From: Candidatus Altimarinota bacterium
GTDB lineage: Bacteria; Patescibacteria; JAEDAM01; BD1-5; UBA2023
Reading direction: 5' to 3'
Assembly: GCA_018457335.1 (NCBI GenBank)
Contig: JAGYHI010000006.1
Coordinates: forward strand, 1 to 32,678
DNA length: 32,678 nt
Shown here: positions 18,302-26,848 of the stretch, piece by piece
How positions within the stretch are numbered: the stretch's first letter is position 1
Layout of the letters: every line of letters starts with the position of its first letter
Translations under genes and position numbers: made by a program
The notes under the pieces: generated by a model
Told to the model about the DNA's origin: nothing
Seen by the model: only the letters and a program-made list of their open reading frames with translations
Databases searched by the model: none

Positions 18302-19540
18302 TCCTCAGAGTTTTTTGATTTTTCATACAATGTCTTCATATCATCGTTCTATATATTCGACATTTGTAATACTTGTAACTCCTGTTGCGAGCATACCAGC
18401 GAGTATCATCGTCACACCAGCACGCAAATCCCAACTTGATACCGTCGCTCCTCGCAGTGGAGTTTTCCCAAAGATAAGCGCTTCGTGTGGATTGAGGATA
18501 GCGATATGACCTTTCATTTTTTCAACCTCGATGAGCCAGTTGAGTCTTCCTTCAAAAAGGACTTCGTGAATCCGAGAAACACCTTCTGCCTGCGTCAAGA
18601 GAAGAGCAAAAGGGGATTGCAAGTCAGTCGGAAATCCTGGGAAAATATTCGTCTGAATATTTATGGATTTCAAAGAATTAAGAGAATTGTAGACGGTGAT
18701 TTCATCTTTTTCATAGTCTGTATCCATTTTTACGCCGGCTTCTTCGAGTTTTTCGAGGAAAAAAGTGAGATCTTGAATACGAGCATTTTTTACGGTGATA
18801 GATTTTTCACTTGTGAGTGCCCCGAGAATGATAAAAGTTCCGCTCTCGATATAGTCATGTATGACCGTACCAGTGGCTTTTTTAAGGACCTCTTTTAGTC
18901 CTTGTATGACGATAGTATGATTATAATTTACTTGTATATCGACGCCAATTTCTTTTAAAACTTCGATCAAGTTCATCACATGTGGCTCAATGGCAGCGAG
19001 CGTGATAGTAGTTTTACAATCCTGAAAGGCTGCCATCATGAGAGCGTTTTCGGTTGCTGTCACTGCAAAATTTGCAGGGATGATGACATCTTTTTTCGTG
19101 GCTTTTCCAGAGAAGGTGATTTCTTCGCTGTCACCACTGCCTTCATATCCAAAAAGTGTAAAGGCTGTCAAATGCTCGGTAATCGGTCTTTTTCCGATAT
19201 TGCAGCCACCAGGGTAGGGGATTTTGAGGCTTCCAAATCGCTTGAGAAGGGCTGGAAAGAGAAAAATTCCAACTCGAATTTTTTTGATAAGTTCTCTGTC
19301 AATGGATTCGAGTGACATATTTTTAGAATTCATTGAAAGTGTATTTCCTTCGAAATTTACTTCGACACCGAGTGATTTTATAATTTCTAAGAAAGTGAGT
19401 ACATCACCGATTCTTGGGACATTATGAAGCGTATATTCTTCGAAAAAAAGTCCACAGGCAATCAGTGGAAGTGCAGCATTTTTTGAGCCAGAAATCTGGA
19501 CTTCACCAGAGATTTTTTGTGGTCATTGGATTTGGAGCAT
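18284..19540 (-). CDS. murA: UDP-N-acetylglucosamine 1-carboxyvinyltransferase
   Basis: A 418-residue MurA, the usual length. It transfers enolpyruvate from PEP to UDP-GlcNAc, the first committed step of peptidoglycan synthesis, in the cytoplasm. Visible: SGSKNAALPL with the conserved Lys (K20), PGGCNIGKRPITEH with the catalytic Cys (C113, the residue targeted by fosfomycin in other species), and DLRAGVTMILAGMLATG near the C-terminus. The tail YIERGYEDIVGKIKKLGGIIE has TGA at three of its glycines, including the conserved RGY; standard code would end the protein 19 codons early and also remove the true start, since codon 6 is TGA. The start ATG lies 9 nt after the response-regulator stop, so both are likely one operon. 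Confidence 0.96.
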
Positions 19541-19549
19541 AAGGAAAAT

Positions 19550-20236
19550 TTAAGAATTATTTGGTATTTTGACAGTGTAGCCAATTCATCGTACTGTACT
19601 GATAATAATATGATTTTCAAGTTTTTTTCGTAGGTTTTTTATGTGTGTATCGAGTGTGCGGTCATAAGCATAATTATTGTATCACATCACATCTTTCATA
19701 ATAGATTCTCGTTTGATAGTTTTTGAAGCATTTTGGATTATGTAGTCAAGAATTTGAAATTCTGTCTTTGTAAGTGGGATTTCTTCCTCATCTGCGAATA
19801 CTTGAATTTTTTCTCGATCAATAAAAATCGTACCAAAATGGTTTAATATTTGCTCGTTTTTTGATTTTTTCTTTGGTTTTGAGCGTTTTATGACGGCTGA
19901 GATTCGTGCCATGAGCTCACCAGATGAAAAAGGTTTTGTAACATAATCATCGGCCCCGAGCTCAAAAAGTTTGAGTTTATCTTCTTCGCTATTTCTTGCT
20001 GAAAGCACGATAATTGGCACCTGTGAAAACTCACGAATTTCTTCGCAGAGTTCGAAACCATTTTTTCCAGGGAGATTGATATCTAGGACGACAAGCGTCG
20101 GATTACACTCTTGAAATGATTTTAGCGCATCATCTCAATGTTCACAATGAACAACACGATATTCTGCTTTTTTGATATAAAGTGAGAGAGGATGAGCGAT
20201 TCCTAAATCATCTTCTATAAGTAAAATAGTAGACAT
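19550..20236 (-). CDS. OmpR/PhoB-family response regulator
   Basis: A 228-residue two-component response regulator. The receiver domain (1-~118) has the acidic pair (E8-D9-D10), phosphoacceptor D52 in VVLDINLPGKNGFEL, and K101 in DDYVTKPF. The C-terminal winged-helix DNA-binding domain (~130-228) has EIPLTKTEFQILDYII and ends VRGIGYTVKIP, where the Gly after VR is a TGA codon at a family-invariant position. Three in-frame TGA codons in all; standard code leaves only a 112-residue middle piece. No histidine kinase gene is adjacent, so it is an orphan within this window. It precedes murA by 9 nt, which hints at, but does not prove, a link to cell-wall control. Confidence 0.94.
19841..19859. repeat. 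Copy 2 of the 19-nt repeat, within the response-regulator gene
   Basis: Exact match to 17503-17521. Here too it encodes NEQILN on the minus strand, in the linker between receiver and DNA-binding domains, where sequence is normally unconstrained. Confidence 0.6.
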
Positions 20237-20259
20237 ATTTTATAAAAAAATTTTAGACT

Positions 20260-20287
20260 ATTGTATGAAAAAAGCAAGAAAAAGCAA
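20260..20287 (-). promoter_or_regulatory. Promoter of the response regulator-murA unit
   Basis: On the minus strand: -35 TTGCTT (20282-20287), 16-bp spacer, -10 TACAAT (20260-20265), about 24 nt upstream of the ATG. A second TTGCTT copy lies within the spacer. Confidence 0.7.
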
Positions 20288-20336
20288 GGGAAATAATTTC
20301 ACAAAAAATTCACATTGAGTCACTTGCAAAAAAAAT

Positions 20337-20367
20337 AAAAAAGGAAGTAAAATTTGCTTCCTTTTTT
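20337..20367. terminator. Unassigned terminator-like hairpin between divergent genes
   Basis: Arms AAAAAGGAAG and CTTCCTTTTT flank the loop TAAAATTTG; T and A runs on the two sides make it terminator-like on either strand. It lies between two divergent promoters, where no recognised gene needs a terminator. Confidence 0.65.
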
Positions 20368-20427
20368 CGTATAAAAATTATTACCCCATTTTTCATCAAA
20401 TCTGCAAGCCAAAAAATGCGAGTTTAT

Positions 20428-20456
20428 TTGGAAAAATAGGAAATATTGTGTATAAT
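20428..20456 (+). promoter_or_regulatory. Promoter of the Clp ATPase gene
   Basis: -35 TTGGAA (20428-20433), 17-bp spacer, perfect -10 TATAAT (20451-20456), ATG at 20487. No CIRCE inverted repeat is visible near it, so HrcA control is not supported. Confidence 0.65.
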
Positions 20457-20486
20457 GGAAGGACTTATTTCATATAAAAATAAACT

Positions 20487-23039
20487 ATGCTAAATCAATT
20501 TTCACAAGAATATAAACAAATAATGCTCGATGCAGAAAATCTCGCGAAAAAAATGGGTGATAAAGAAATTTTGCCAGAAGATCTTTTAATCCAGATTTCT
20601 GCGAAAGCAGGAGGCGATATTGCTGACTTACTCGAGGATTTTGGTATCAATGTGACTGTCATCCAGGATGTATTTGCGCGTCCGCCTTTTGCGATGGATA
20701 CGACACAGCGGAAGGGGACATATACAGGGATTTCTGAGCGACTCAAAGAACTGATCGTGATTTCTATGCGAGTGGCTTCGAGTTTTGGGAAGTCGCAGGC
20801 TGGGATTGAGGATTTTTTGCTGGCTTTTTTCCAGTCGACCAATGAAAAGTGGTTTCCTGAAATGCTTGATTTTATCGGAATCGATCCAAAGGATTTTGAA
20901 AAGCAACTTATCGACCTTAATACCCTCATGAGTCGCGGACAAAAAGATGACGGAAAACCTGAGATGTTTGGGCCGATGGAAGAGATTATGGATATGATAG
21001 AAGAGACTTTTAGTGGTATGAAAGGTCCGAGTTCACAGACGCCTTTTGAACATAATAAACCACAGGAAAATAAAGAATCGAATACACCAGGACTTGATTT
21101 TTTTGGGGTAGATCTCGTCAAGGAATGAAAAGAAAAACTGAATGAGCCAATTATCGGTCGTGATACCGAAATCGATCGACTTATCTCGATATTGAATCGG
21201 AAAACAAAAAATAATCCATGCCTTGTCGGTGATCCGGGAGTCGGAAAAACGGCTGTCGTCGAGGGACTTGCGAAGCGAATTGCGACGGGTGATGTGCCTT
21301 TTGCAATGCAAAATAAAAGAGTTATTGCACTCGACCTCTCTGGGATGATTGCTGGCACAAAATATCGATGAGAATTTGAACAGCGAATCAAGATGGTCAT
21401 CGATGAGGCATCAAAACTCGAAAATGAAGTGATTCTTTTTATCGATGAAATCCACACGATGATCGGTGCTGGAAGCGGAGAAGGAGGTCTTGATGCAGCA
21501 AATATTTTAAAACCAGCAATGGCACGAGGAAAAATTTGTCTTATCGGAGCGACTACTCTCGATGAATATCAAAAATATATCGAAAAAGACAGTGCTCTCG
21601 AGCGACGATTTCAAAAAATTGATGTCGATGAGCCGACACCAGAAACAGCAAAAGAAATCATCAAAGGCCTTAAAAAATCTTTTGAAGAATTTCACAATCT
21701 CATCATCACGGACGAGGCAATCGACGATGCGGTCGAACTTTCTGTGCGATATATCACGGATCGATTTTTGCCGGACAAGGCGATAGATCTCCTCGATGAG
21801 GCATGTAGTACGAAGAGTATGACCTATAATTTTGACTCGAAAGAACTCGACGAACTCAAAGAAAAACGCCAAAAAATCCAAAAAGAAATGGAGGATTTCT
21901 TGATTTCTCAGCAGTATCAAAAAGCCCTCACAAAGCGAAAGCAGGTCGAGGATCTCTCAAAGCAAATGGAAGAAAAGAAAAAGAAAAAACGAATTCCACG
22001 AAAGGATCGTATGAAAATCACGCATCTTGATATTCATACAGTAATCCACCAATCGACAGGGATTCCACTCAAAAACCTTGCCAAGGAAGATATGGGAAAA
22101 CTCAAATGACTCGAAAAATCACTTTCAAAAAGCATTTTTGGGCAGGATGAGGCGATCAAATCAATTGTATCTTCTATCAAGCGATCGCATGTTGGGATTT
22201 CCGATTCAAATCGTCCGATTGGCTCATTCCTCTTTCTCGGTCCGACTGGGGTCGGGAAAACTGAACTCGTAAAAGTCCTTGCCAAAGAATTTTACGCGGA
22301 TCCAAAGGCGCTTATTAAGATAGATATGAGCGAATTTCAAGATAAATCGAGCGCATCAAAACTTATCGGGACGACAGCCGGATATGTCGGCTACGAAGAA
22401 GGTGGAATGCTCACAGAAAAAGTCCGCAGAAAGCCATATTCTATCATACTTTTTGATGAAATCGAAAAAGGAAATTTTGATGTTTACAATTTGCTTTTGC
22501 AGATTCTCGAAGATGGTATCATCTCTGACGGAAAAGGTCGACAAATCAATTTTAAAAATACAATCATCGTCATGACCTCAAATATCGGCTCTGATGAATT
22601 TAATACCACTGCCAGCCGAATCGGATTTGATATTTCTGAGGATGAAGAGCAGGAAGTTTTAGAAGATTTTTCTGAAATCAAAGGAAAAATAGAAGGAGAA
22701 TTGACGGAGTATTTTTCGCCAGAATTTCTTAATCGTATCGATAAAACTATTATTTTCAATCCACTTGATAAAAAAGTAATCCGAAAAGTAGTTGCTTTGC
22801 ATCTCGATGGGCTTGTAAGTCGTCTTGAGCAGGTAGGTATCAAATTTTCATATGACACAAAAGTACTCTCATATATCGTCTGAGAAACCTACAATCCTGA
22901 GTACGGAGCTCGTCCAGTGCGACGATTTGTGCAGGATTATATTGAGGATATGATTGCGGACAGTATGATTGCTCATCCTTCGAAAAAAACTGTCTCTCTG
23001 ACAGTCAAGAAAAAAGAATTGGCTTTTGAGTGGAAATAA
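20487..23039 (+). CDS. clpC: ClpC-type AAA+ unfoldase (Clp protease ATPase subunit)
   Basis: An 850-residue class I Clp ATPase, which unfolds substrates and feeds them to ClpP. Domains: N-terminal Clp_N repeats (~1-150), an acidic linker, AAA1 with GDPGVGKT (248-255), AGTKYRGEFEQR and LFIDEIHT. A short middle segment holds a UVR-like helix ([19 protein letters not shown]) rather than the long ClpB M domain. AAA2 has GPTGVGKT (585-592) and LFDEIEK. The IGF tripeptide at 712-714 resembles the ClpP-docking loop, supporting a ClpC/ClpA-like role over ClpB. Four in-frame TGA codons; the one in KYRGEF is at an invariant Gly. Standard code would give four fragments. clpP is not in the window. Confidence 0.93.
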
Positions 23040-23040
23040 T

Positions 23041-23069
23041 TTGCTTTTTCTCAAAAAATATGCTACAAT
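23041..23069 (+). promoter_or_regulatory. Promoter of the cNMP-binding-fold gene
   Basis: -35 TTGCTT (23041-23046), 17-bp spacer, -10 TACAAT (23064-23069). It begins immediately after the clpC stop codon; ATG is at 23097. Confidence 0.7.
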
Positions 23070-23096
23070 GTTCCTGTAATTCTTAATTTTAATTTT

Positions 23097-23516
23097 ATGT
23101 CTGAAAATACAAATACAAAAAAAGTTGAAGATCTCTATATTTTTGAGGGTTTTTCTAAAGAAGTTGTGGCCTATTTTCTCTTGATGAGTCAAGTCCAATT
23201 TCGTAAAAAATGAGAAATCATTATGACACAAGGCGACAAATCCACTGGTTGTGCTTACTATATAAATAGCGGAAAAGTCCGTATTTTAATTGATGGAAAA
23301 GTAGTCGCGACACTCGAAAAAGGTTCATTTTTTGGAGCGATGGCGCTCATCACTGACGAGCCACGATCTGCGACGGTTGAGGTCGTCGAAGATGCAGAAT
23401 TGCAGGTTTTCCTAAAAGATGAATTCTTGACACTCCTTACTCAATCGCCAAATAGTGATGTTCTCAAAGCAGAAATTCGAAAACGAATTGTCGAGGATTC
23501 ACAAATTGGTAAATAA
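23097..23516 (+). CDS. Stand-alone cyclic-nucleotide-binding-fold protein
   Basis: A 139-residue protein that is almost entirely one CRP/FNR-type cNMP-binding beta-roll: GEIIMTQGDKSTGCAYYI, then SGKVRILIDGKVV, then LEKGSFFGAMALITDEPRSATVEV. It has no helix-turn-helix, so it is not a CRP-like regulator by itself. The phosphate-binding cassette keeps the Arg (PRSA) but the usual Glu (as in FGE.AL) is Ala, so cAMP/cGMP binding is doubtful. One in-frame TGA (KKGEII) hides the first 42 residues under standard code. It has its own promoter and terminator. It may be a partner or sensor protein; the ligand is unknown. Confidence 0.85.
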
Positions 23517-23540
23517 TTTTTCACTCTTTTTTTAAATCTT

Positions 23541-23581
23541 AAAAAAACTACAAAATTTTCTATGATTTTGTAGTTTTTTTG
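23541..23581. terminator. Bidirectional terminator after the cNMP-fold gene
   Basis: Arms AAAAAAACTACAAAAT (23541-23556) and ATTTTGTAGTTTTTTT (23565-23580). The A and T runs allow use by the plus-strand cNMP-fold gene and the converging phosphatase gene. Confidence 0.85.
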
Positions 23582-23599
23582 TTGGAGTTCTATGAAAAA

Positions 23600-24172
23600 T
23601 TATTTTTCTACATCCACAATTTCCACTCCATACATCGCAGAAATATCATATTTTTCTGGATTGTTTTCTAGATATTTTTCACAAGTATACTTGTCAGTAT
23701 CATAATTTAGCTCGCTGTGAAAATATAATCTTCCTAAAAAGGTGATGTCGCCATGCGCGCAAATCACAATGGTTTCTCCTTTGTGTTTTTCTAATAAATT
23801 TTCAATAACTTTTTTTACCCGTGAGAAGACTTCACTGATTTTTTCACCACCTCCATAACCATTATCCCATTTGTAGTTTTTACATGAAAATGTTTTGTTT
23901 TGCAGGTCTGGTGAGTTTACCTCGATAAGGTCGTTGATTTTTGTGATTTCGAGTCATTTACTTTTTGCAAGTGGAGTGATAGTATCGATGCATCGGTCGA
24001 GCGGTGATGAATAGATTGCATTGATATTTTCATCAGAAAAAATTTCTGCTATTTTCTTGGCTTGATCTCTTCCAATTCCAGTCAATTGAGCTTTGTTTTG
24101 GTAATCCATAAGGCCCTTTTCATTGTAATTTGTACGACCATGGCGGACGAAGATGATTTTTGTAGTTGTCAT
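23600..24172 (-). CDS. Histidine phosphatase family protein (phosphoglycerate mutase-like)
   Basis: A 190-residue enzyme of the histidine phosphatase superfamily. The N-terminal FVRHGRTNYN supplies the phosphorylated His (H11) and Arg; SSPLDRCIDT supplies the second Arg; VICAHGDITFL supplies the second His. The group includes cofactor-dependent phosphoglycerate mutases and broad phosphatases such as GpmB/CobC types; the length (~190) fits phosphatases better than dPGM (~250), so glycolytic function is not claimed. One in-frame TGA after AKSK splits it under standard code. It has its own promoter (24199-24226) and shares a terminator with the cNMP-fold gene. Confidence 0.88.
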
Positions 24173-24198
24173 ATTTTGAAAGTATTAAAGGATTGAGA

Positions 24199-24226
24199 AT
24201 TTTAAGAAAATTTATAAAAAAGTCAA
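24199..24226 (-). promoter_or_regulatory. Promoter of the histidine phosphatase gene
   Basis: On the minus strand: -35 TTGACT (24221-24226), 16-bp spacer, -10 TAAAAT (24199-24204), 27 nt before the ATG. Confidence 0.6.
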
Positions 24227-24297
24227 ATAGTTCTTCTTGTCAAATTTATTGAGGAATTATTTTTCCATTTAAACAAAGAATATTTTCTGAAAATTAT

Positions 24298-24324
24298 TTG
24301 CAAAAAATAGGGAAAATATATAAT
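24298..24324 (+). promoter_or_regulatory. Probable promoter of the cysteine-rich protein gene
   Basis: TTGCAA (24298-24303), 15-bp spacer, TATAAT (24319-24324). The spacer is short by one or two bases, but placing a promoter here argues against using the TTG at 24298 as a start codon and for ATG 24355. Confidence 0.5.
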
Positions 24325-24354
24325 ACATTTATCTTGTCATTTATTCAGGACATT

Positions 24355-24756
24355 ATGAATACATTTCTTACTTTCCTTTTTTCTCTTTATATAGAATCTT
24401 CTTTTTATACAATAAATAGAGATTATTCTTGCGAAACTAAACAAGATTGTATTGCTGCCACTGATTGGGATGGCACAAATGCATGTTCCAATATTTATGG
24501 ATATCGAAGAAAAAGAAAGTTTTTAAGCTATTATTTTACTTGGAAAAAAGACATTTCTTGTTCGTGCTTTGCAAAAATGTGCATTCCAATAAAAACTCAG
24601 CAATCACAAATACGGATGGAATTTTATTATCCTTGAAAGCCATGAGGTGGCACTTACCAAAGAGCAAGGCCTTGTTTTTGAAAATGTACAAGTAAGGCAT
24701 TATGTGATTATAATCATAAAGAACATAAATTGGAATGTAGAGAAAATTTATACTAA
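24355..24756 (+). CDS. Small cysteine-rich, probably exported protein
   Basis: A 133-residue protein of no family I recognise. It opens with a short hydrophobic segment (MNTFLTFLFSLYIESSF), a possible signal or anchor, then about ten cysteines spread through the rest: YSC, QDC, NAC, SCSC, MC, PC, KC, LC, EC, mostly as spaced pairs. This suggests a disulfide-stabilised extracytoplasmic fold. Three in-frame TGA codons (in PGKPGG and CFGKC, near 24637, 24646 and 24676) must be Gly; standard code truncates it by about 40 residues and removes four of the cysteines. It has a plausible promoter and its own terminator, so it is monocistronic. The hydrophobic segment lacks N-terminal lysines, so export is inferred, not shown. 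Confidence 0.68.
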
Positions 24757-24791
24757 AATAAAATACCTTCTAAAATAGAAGGTATTTTATA
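24757..24791. terminator. Bidirectional terminator between the Cys-rich gene and miaA
   Basis: Near-perfect stem TAAAATACCTTCTA with TAGAAGGTATTTTA around a short A loop. The miaA stop codon (24787-24789) lies inside one arm. Confidence 0.82.
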
Positions 24792-25698
24792 AAAATTCGT
24801 CATATTTTTTATTCCAGCAGATTTGCCTTTTGGCGTAGCGTCGAGAGTTTTGCTGGATTTTTTCGAGCATTTCTGCTTTTGTGATTTTTCCATCGAGAAA
24901 TTCTACGACTTCTTTGTATCCAATCGTCGAGAGTCAAGGTGTAGATTTGTCGTATTTTTTGAGGAGATTTTCCACTTCTTCGATGAGTCCATTTTCGAGC
25001 ATGATTTCTGCTCGGAGATTGATGCGATTGTAGAGTGCTTCGCGATCTCACTGGTAGGGTGAGACGAAAAATGTCGGAAAAAGTAAAGTATTTCCATCGT
25101 TGATTTCCTGTTTTGATTTGCCAGTTTCTTCGAAGATTTCTATAGCTCGGATGATGTGTGTTTTATTATTTGGGTGGAGTGAGTCGGCGTATTTCTTGTC
25201 GTATGTTTCAAGGATTTTCCAGAGAGCGAGATCTCACTGCTCTTGGCGGATAGTTTCGAGTTCTTGTCGTCTAGCAGTGTTTTGTTTTGCAGTGCTATAG
25301 TTTCGCTCGAAAATGAGCGAGTCGAGATAGAGTCCTGTTCCCCCACAGAGGATTGGGATTTTTCATTTTTTCCAGATTGCTTCTAAAATTTTTTCTGCCT
25401 GATTTTTGAAGTCCACCACCGAGAAAATCTCATCTGGATCGATGATATCTATCATATGATGTACTACTCCACCAGCTTCTTCTGTTGTGACTTTTGCGGT
25501 TCCAATATTCATTTCTCGGTAGATTTGCCGTGAATCCACAGAGATGACTTCACTTTTTAAGTATTTTGCGATTTCTATGGCGAGCCCAGTTTTTCCACAT
25601 GCCGTCGGTCAAAATACCACAATTAAAGATTTTTTATTTTGATTTGCAGTCAAAAAAATATCGAGTTTGTTTTGGAGATTTTTATCGTTCACAGACAT
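24787..25698 (-). CDS. miaA: tRNA dimethylallyltransferase
   Basis: A 303-residue MiaA. It adds a dimethylallyl group to A37 of tRNAs that read codons beginning with U, stabilising codon-anticodon pairing. The P-loop GPTACGKT (30-37) begins with a TGA-encoded Gly, followed by VDSRQIYREMNIGTAK (the DSxQ substrate site), CGGTGLYLDSL and TIGYKEVVEFLDG. At least five in-frame TGA codons (VVFG, KKGK, EQGD, YQGD, TPGL). Under standard code only short scraps remain, so the gene is easily missed. Its ATG lies 17 nt inside the end of the upstream permease gene, so the two are translationally coupled or at least one operon. Length is typical (~300). Confidence 0.95.
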
Positions 25699-26836
25699 TG
25701 ACATTTTTGATTTCTTTTTTTATTTTGGTGACATAGAAGTCAAGGTCTTCGAGCATAGAAAGGAAAATTGAAAAGAGAGGAATTCCGATAAGCAAACCAA
25801 GAAGCCCAAAAGCATGCTCACTAATAAGTAGAATCACAAAAGTAATAAACACAGGAAAATGTGTGTATGATGAAAAGATTTTTGGATTGAGAATATATGC
25901 TTCGATAGCGTGAATAATAGCAATCATCGCGATAATAGCTAAAACAAGAGGAATTCCACCAAATCAATATCCAATAATGATAATAGGGAGTCCAGAGAGA
26001 AAAGTTCCAAAAACTGGGATAAATCCAAAGATAAATACGACAATAGAGAGTGTAAAAATATATGGAAACCCACCTCCATTTCCCATAAAAAATCCAAGAA
26101 TAATAAGTCCGAAAGTTGTCAGGATGCTATTTATAGTTGCAATGAGAGATTGAGCTTTGAAAACACGTCCAAATCCAGTTGCAATTTTCAAACCAAGATA
26201 CTTGTACTCATTATAAAAAAAGGCAAAATTTCCTTTTTTCATCTTATCGAGAAATTTATAAATATCTTTTCGATCGATAATAAAAATATAAGAGAGAATG
26301 AGTCCCATCATAAATTTTATCAAGAATCCACCTGCATCTTTAATATAGCCGAGGAGATTATTTCCAAGTTCTTTAAAATCAAAATTACTCAAAAATTCGT
26401 TGACCTGATTTTGGAGACCAAGCTCAAAACCAAGTGAAGTTTCCATCTCTTTGACAAGTGTATTAAAATTTTCTATTGTTTTTGGAGCATTTTGTATGAG
26501 CTTTTCTATCTCGATTCCGATTTTTGGTATGAGGGTGCTAAACAAGAAAATAAGTATAATAACAAATATAATATACACAATACTTACAATAATATTTATC
26601 GATAAATGCTCTCGTAAAAAAATAAAAAACTTATGATTTTTTTCGAGGGAATAATTGTGGATTTTTGTGTGAGTAAATTTGGCAACCTCGAGAAAAAGGT
26701 AGGCAAAAATAAAAGTAATCAAAAAAAGTGGGACAAAACTTTTGAGTACAAATACAATTCATAAGAAAATTGCTAAGGCAAATAATTTCTTGAAAAAATG
26801 TACTGAAAAGATAATAGGAAGAATATTTTTAAGCAT
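25682..26836 (-). CDS. AI-2E family transporter (PerM-like permease)
   Basis: A 384-residue polytopic membrane protein. Pattern: two N-terminal helices, a third before a long soluble region (~95-165, with IGIEIEKLIQNAPKTIENF), then four or five more helices including GLILSYIFIID, IPVFGTFLSGLPIIIIGYG, and the hallmark C-terminal block HAIEAYILNPKIF...GLLGLLIGIPLFSIF. This is the AI-2E/UPF0118 family; members include autoinducer-2 exporters and Na+/H+ antiporters, so the substrate is open. Two in-frame TGA codons (FLGI and IGYGFGG). It follows dnaX by 12 nt and overlaps miaA by 17 nt. Confidence 0.92.
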
Positions 26837-26848
26837 ATTTTATAAAAA

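Noticed and set aside
20495..21457. A 320-residue open frame on the minus strand opposite the 5' part of clpC
   Set aside because: The plus strand encodes conserved Clp N and AAA1 motifs in frame; the minus frame is Ser-rich shadow with no recognisable domain.
24298..24354. TTG at 24298 as start of the cysteine-rich protein
   Set aside because: It coincides with a -35 box (TTGCAA) followed by TATAAT, so it is probably untranscribed; ATG 24355 is preferred.
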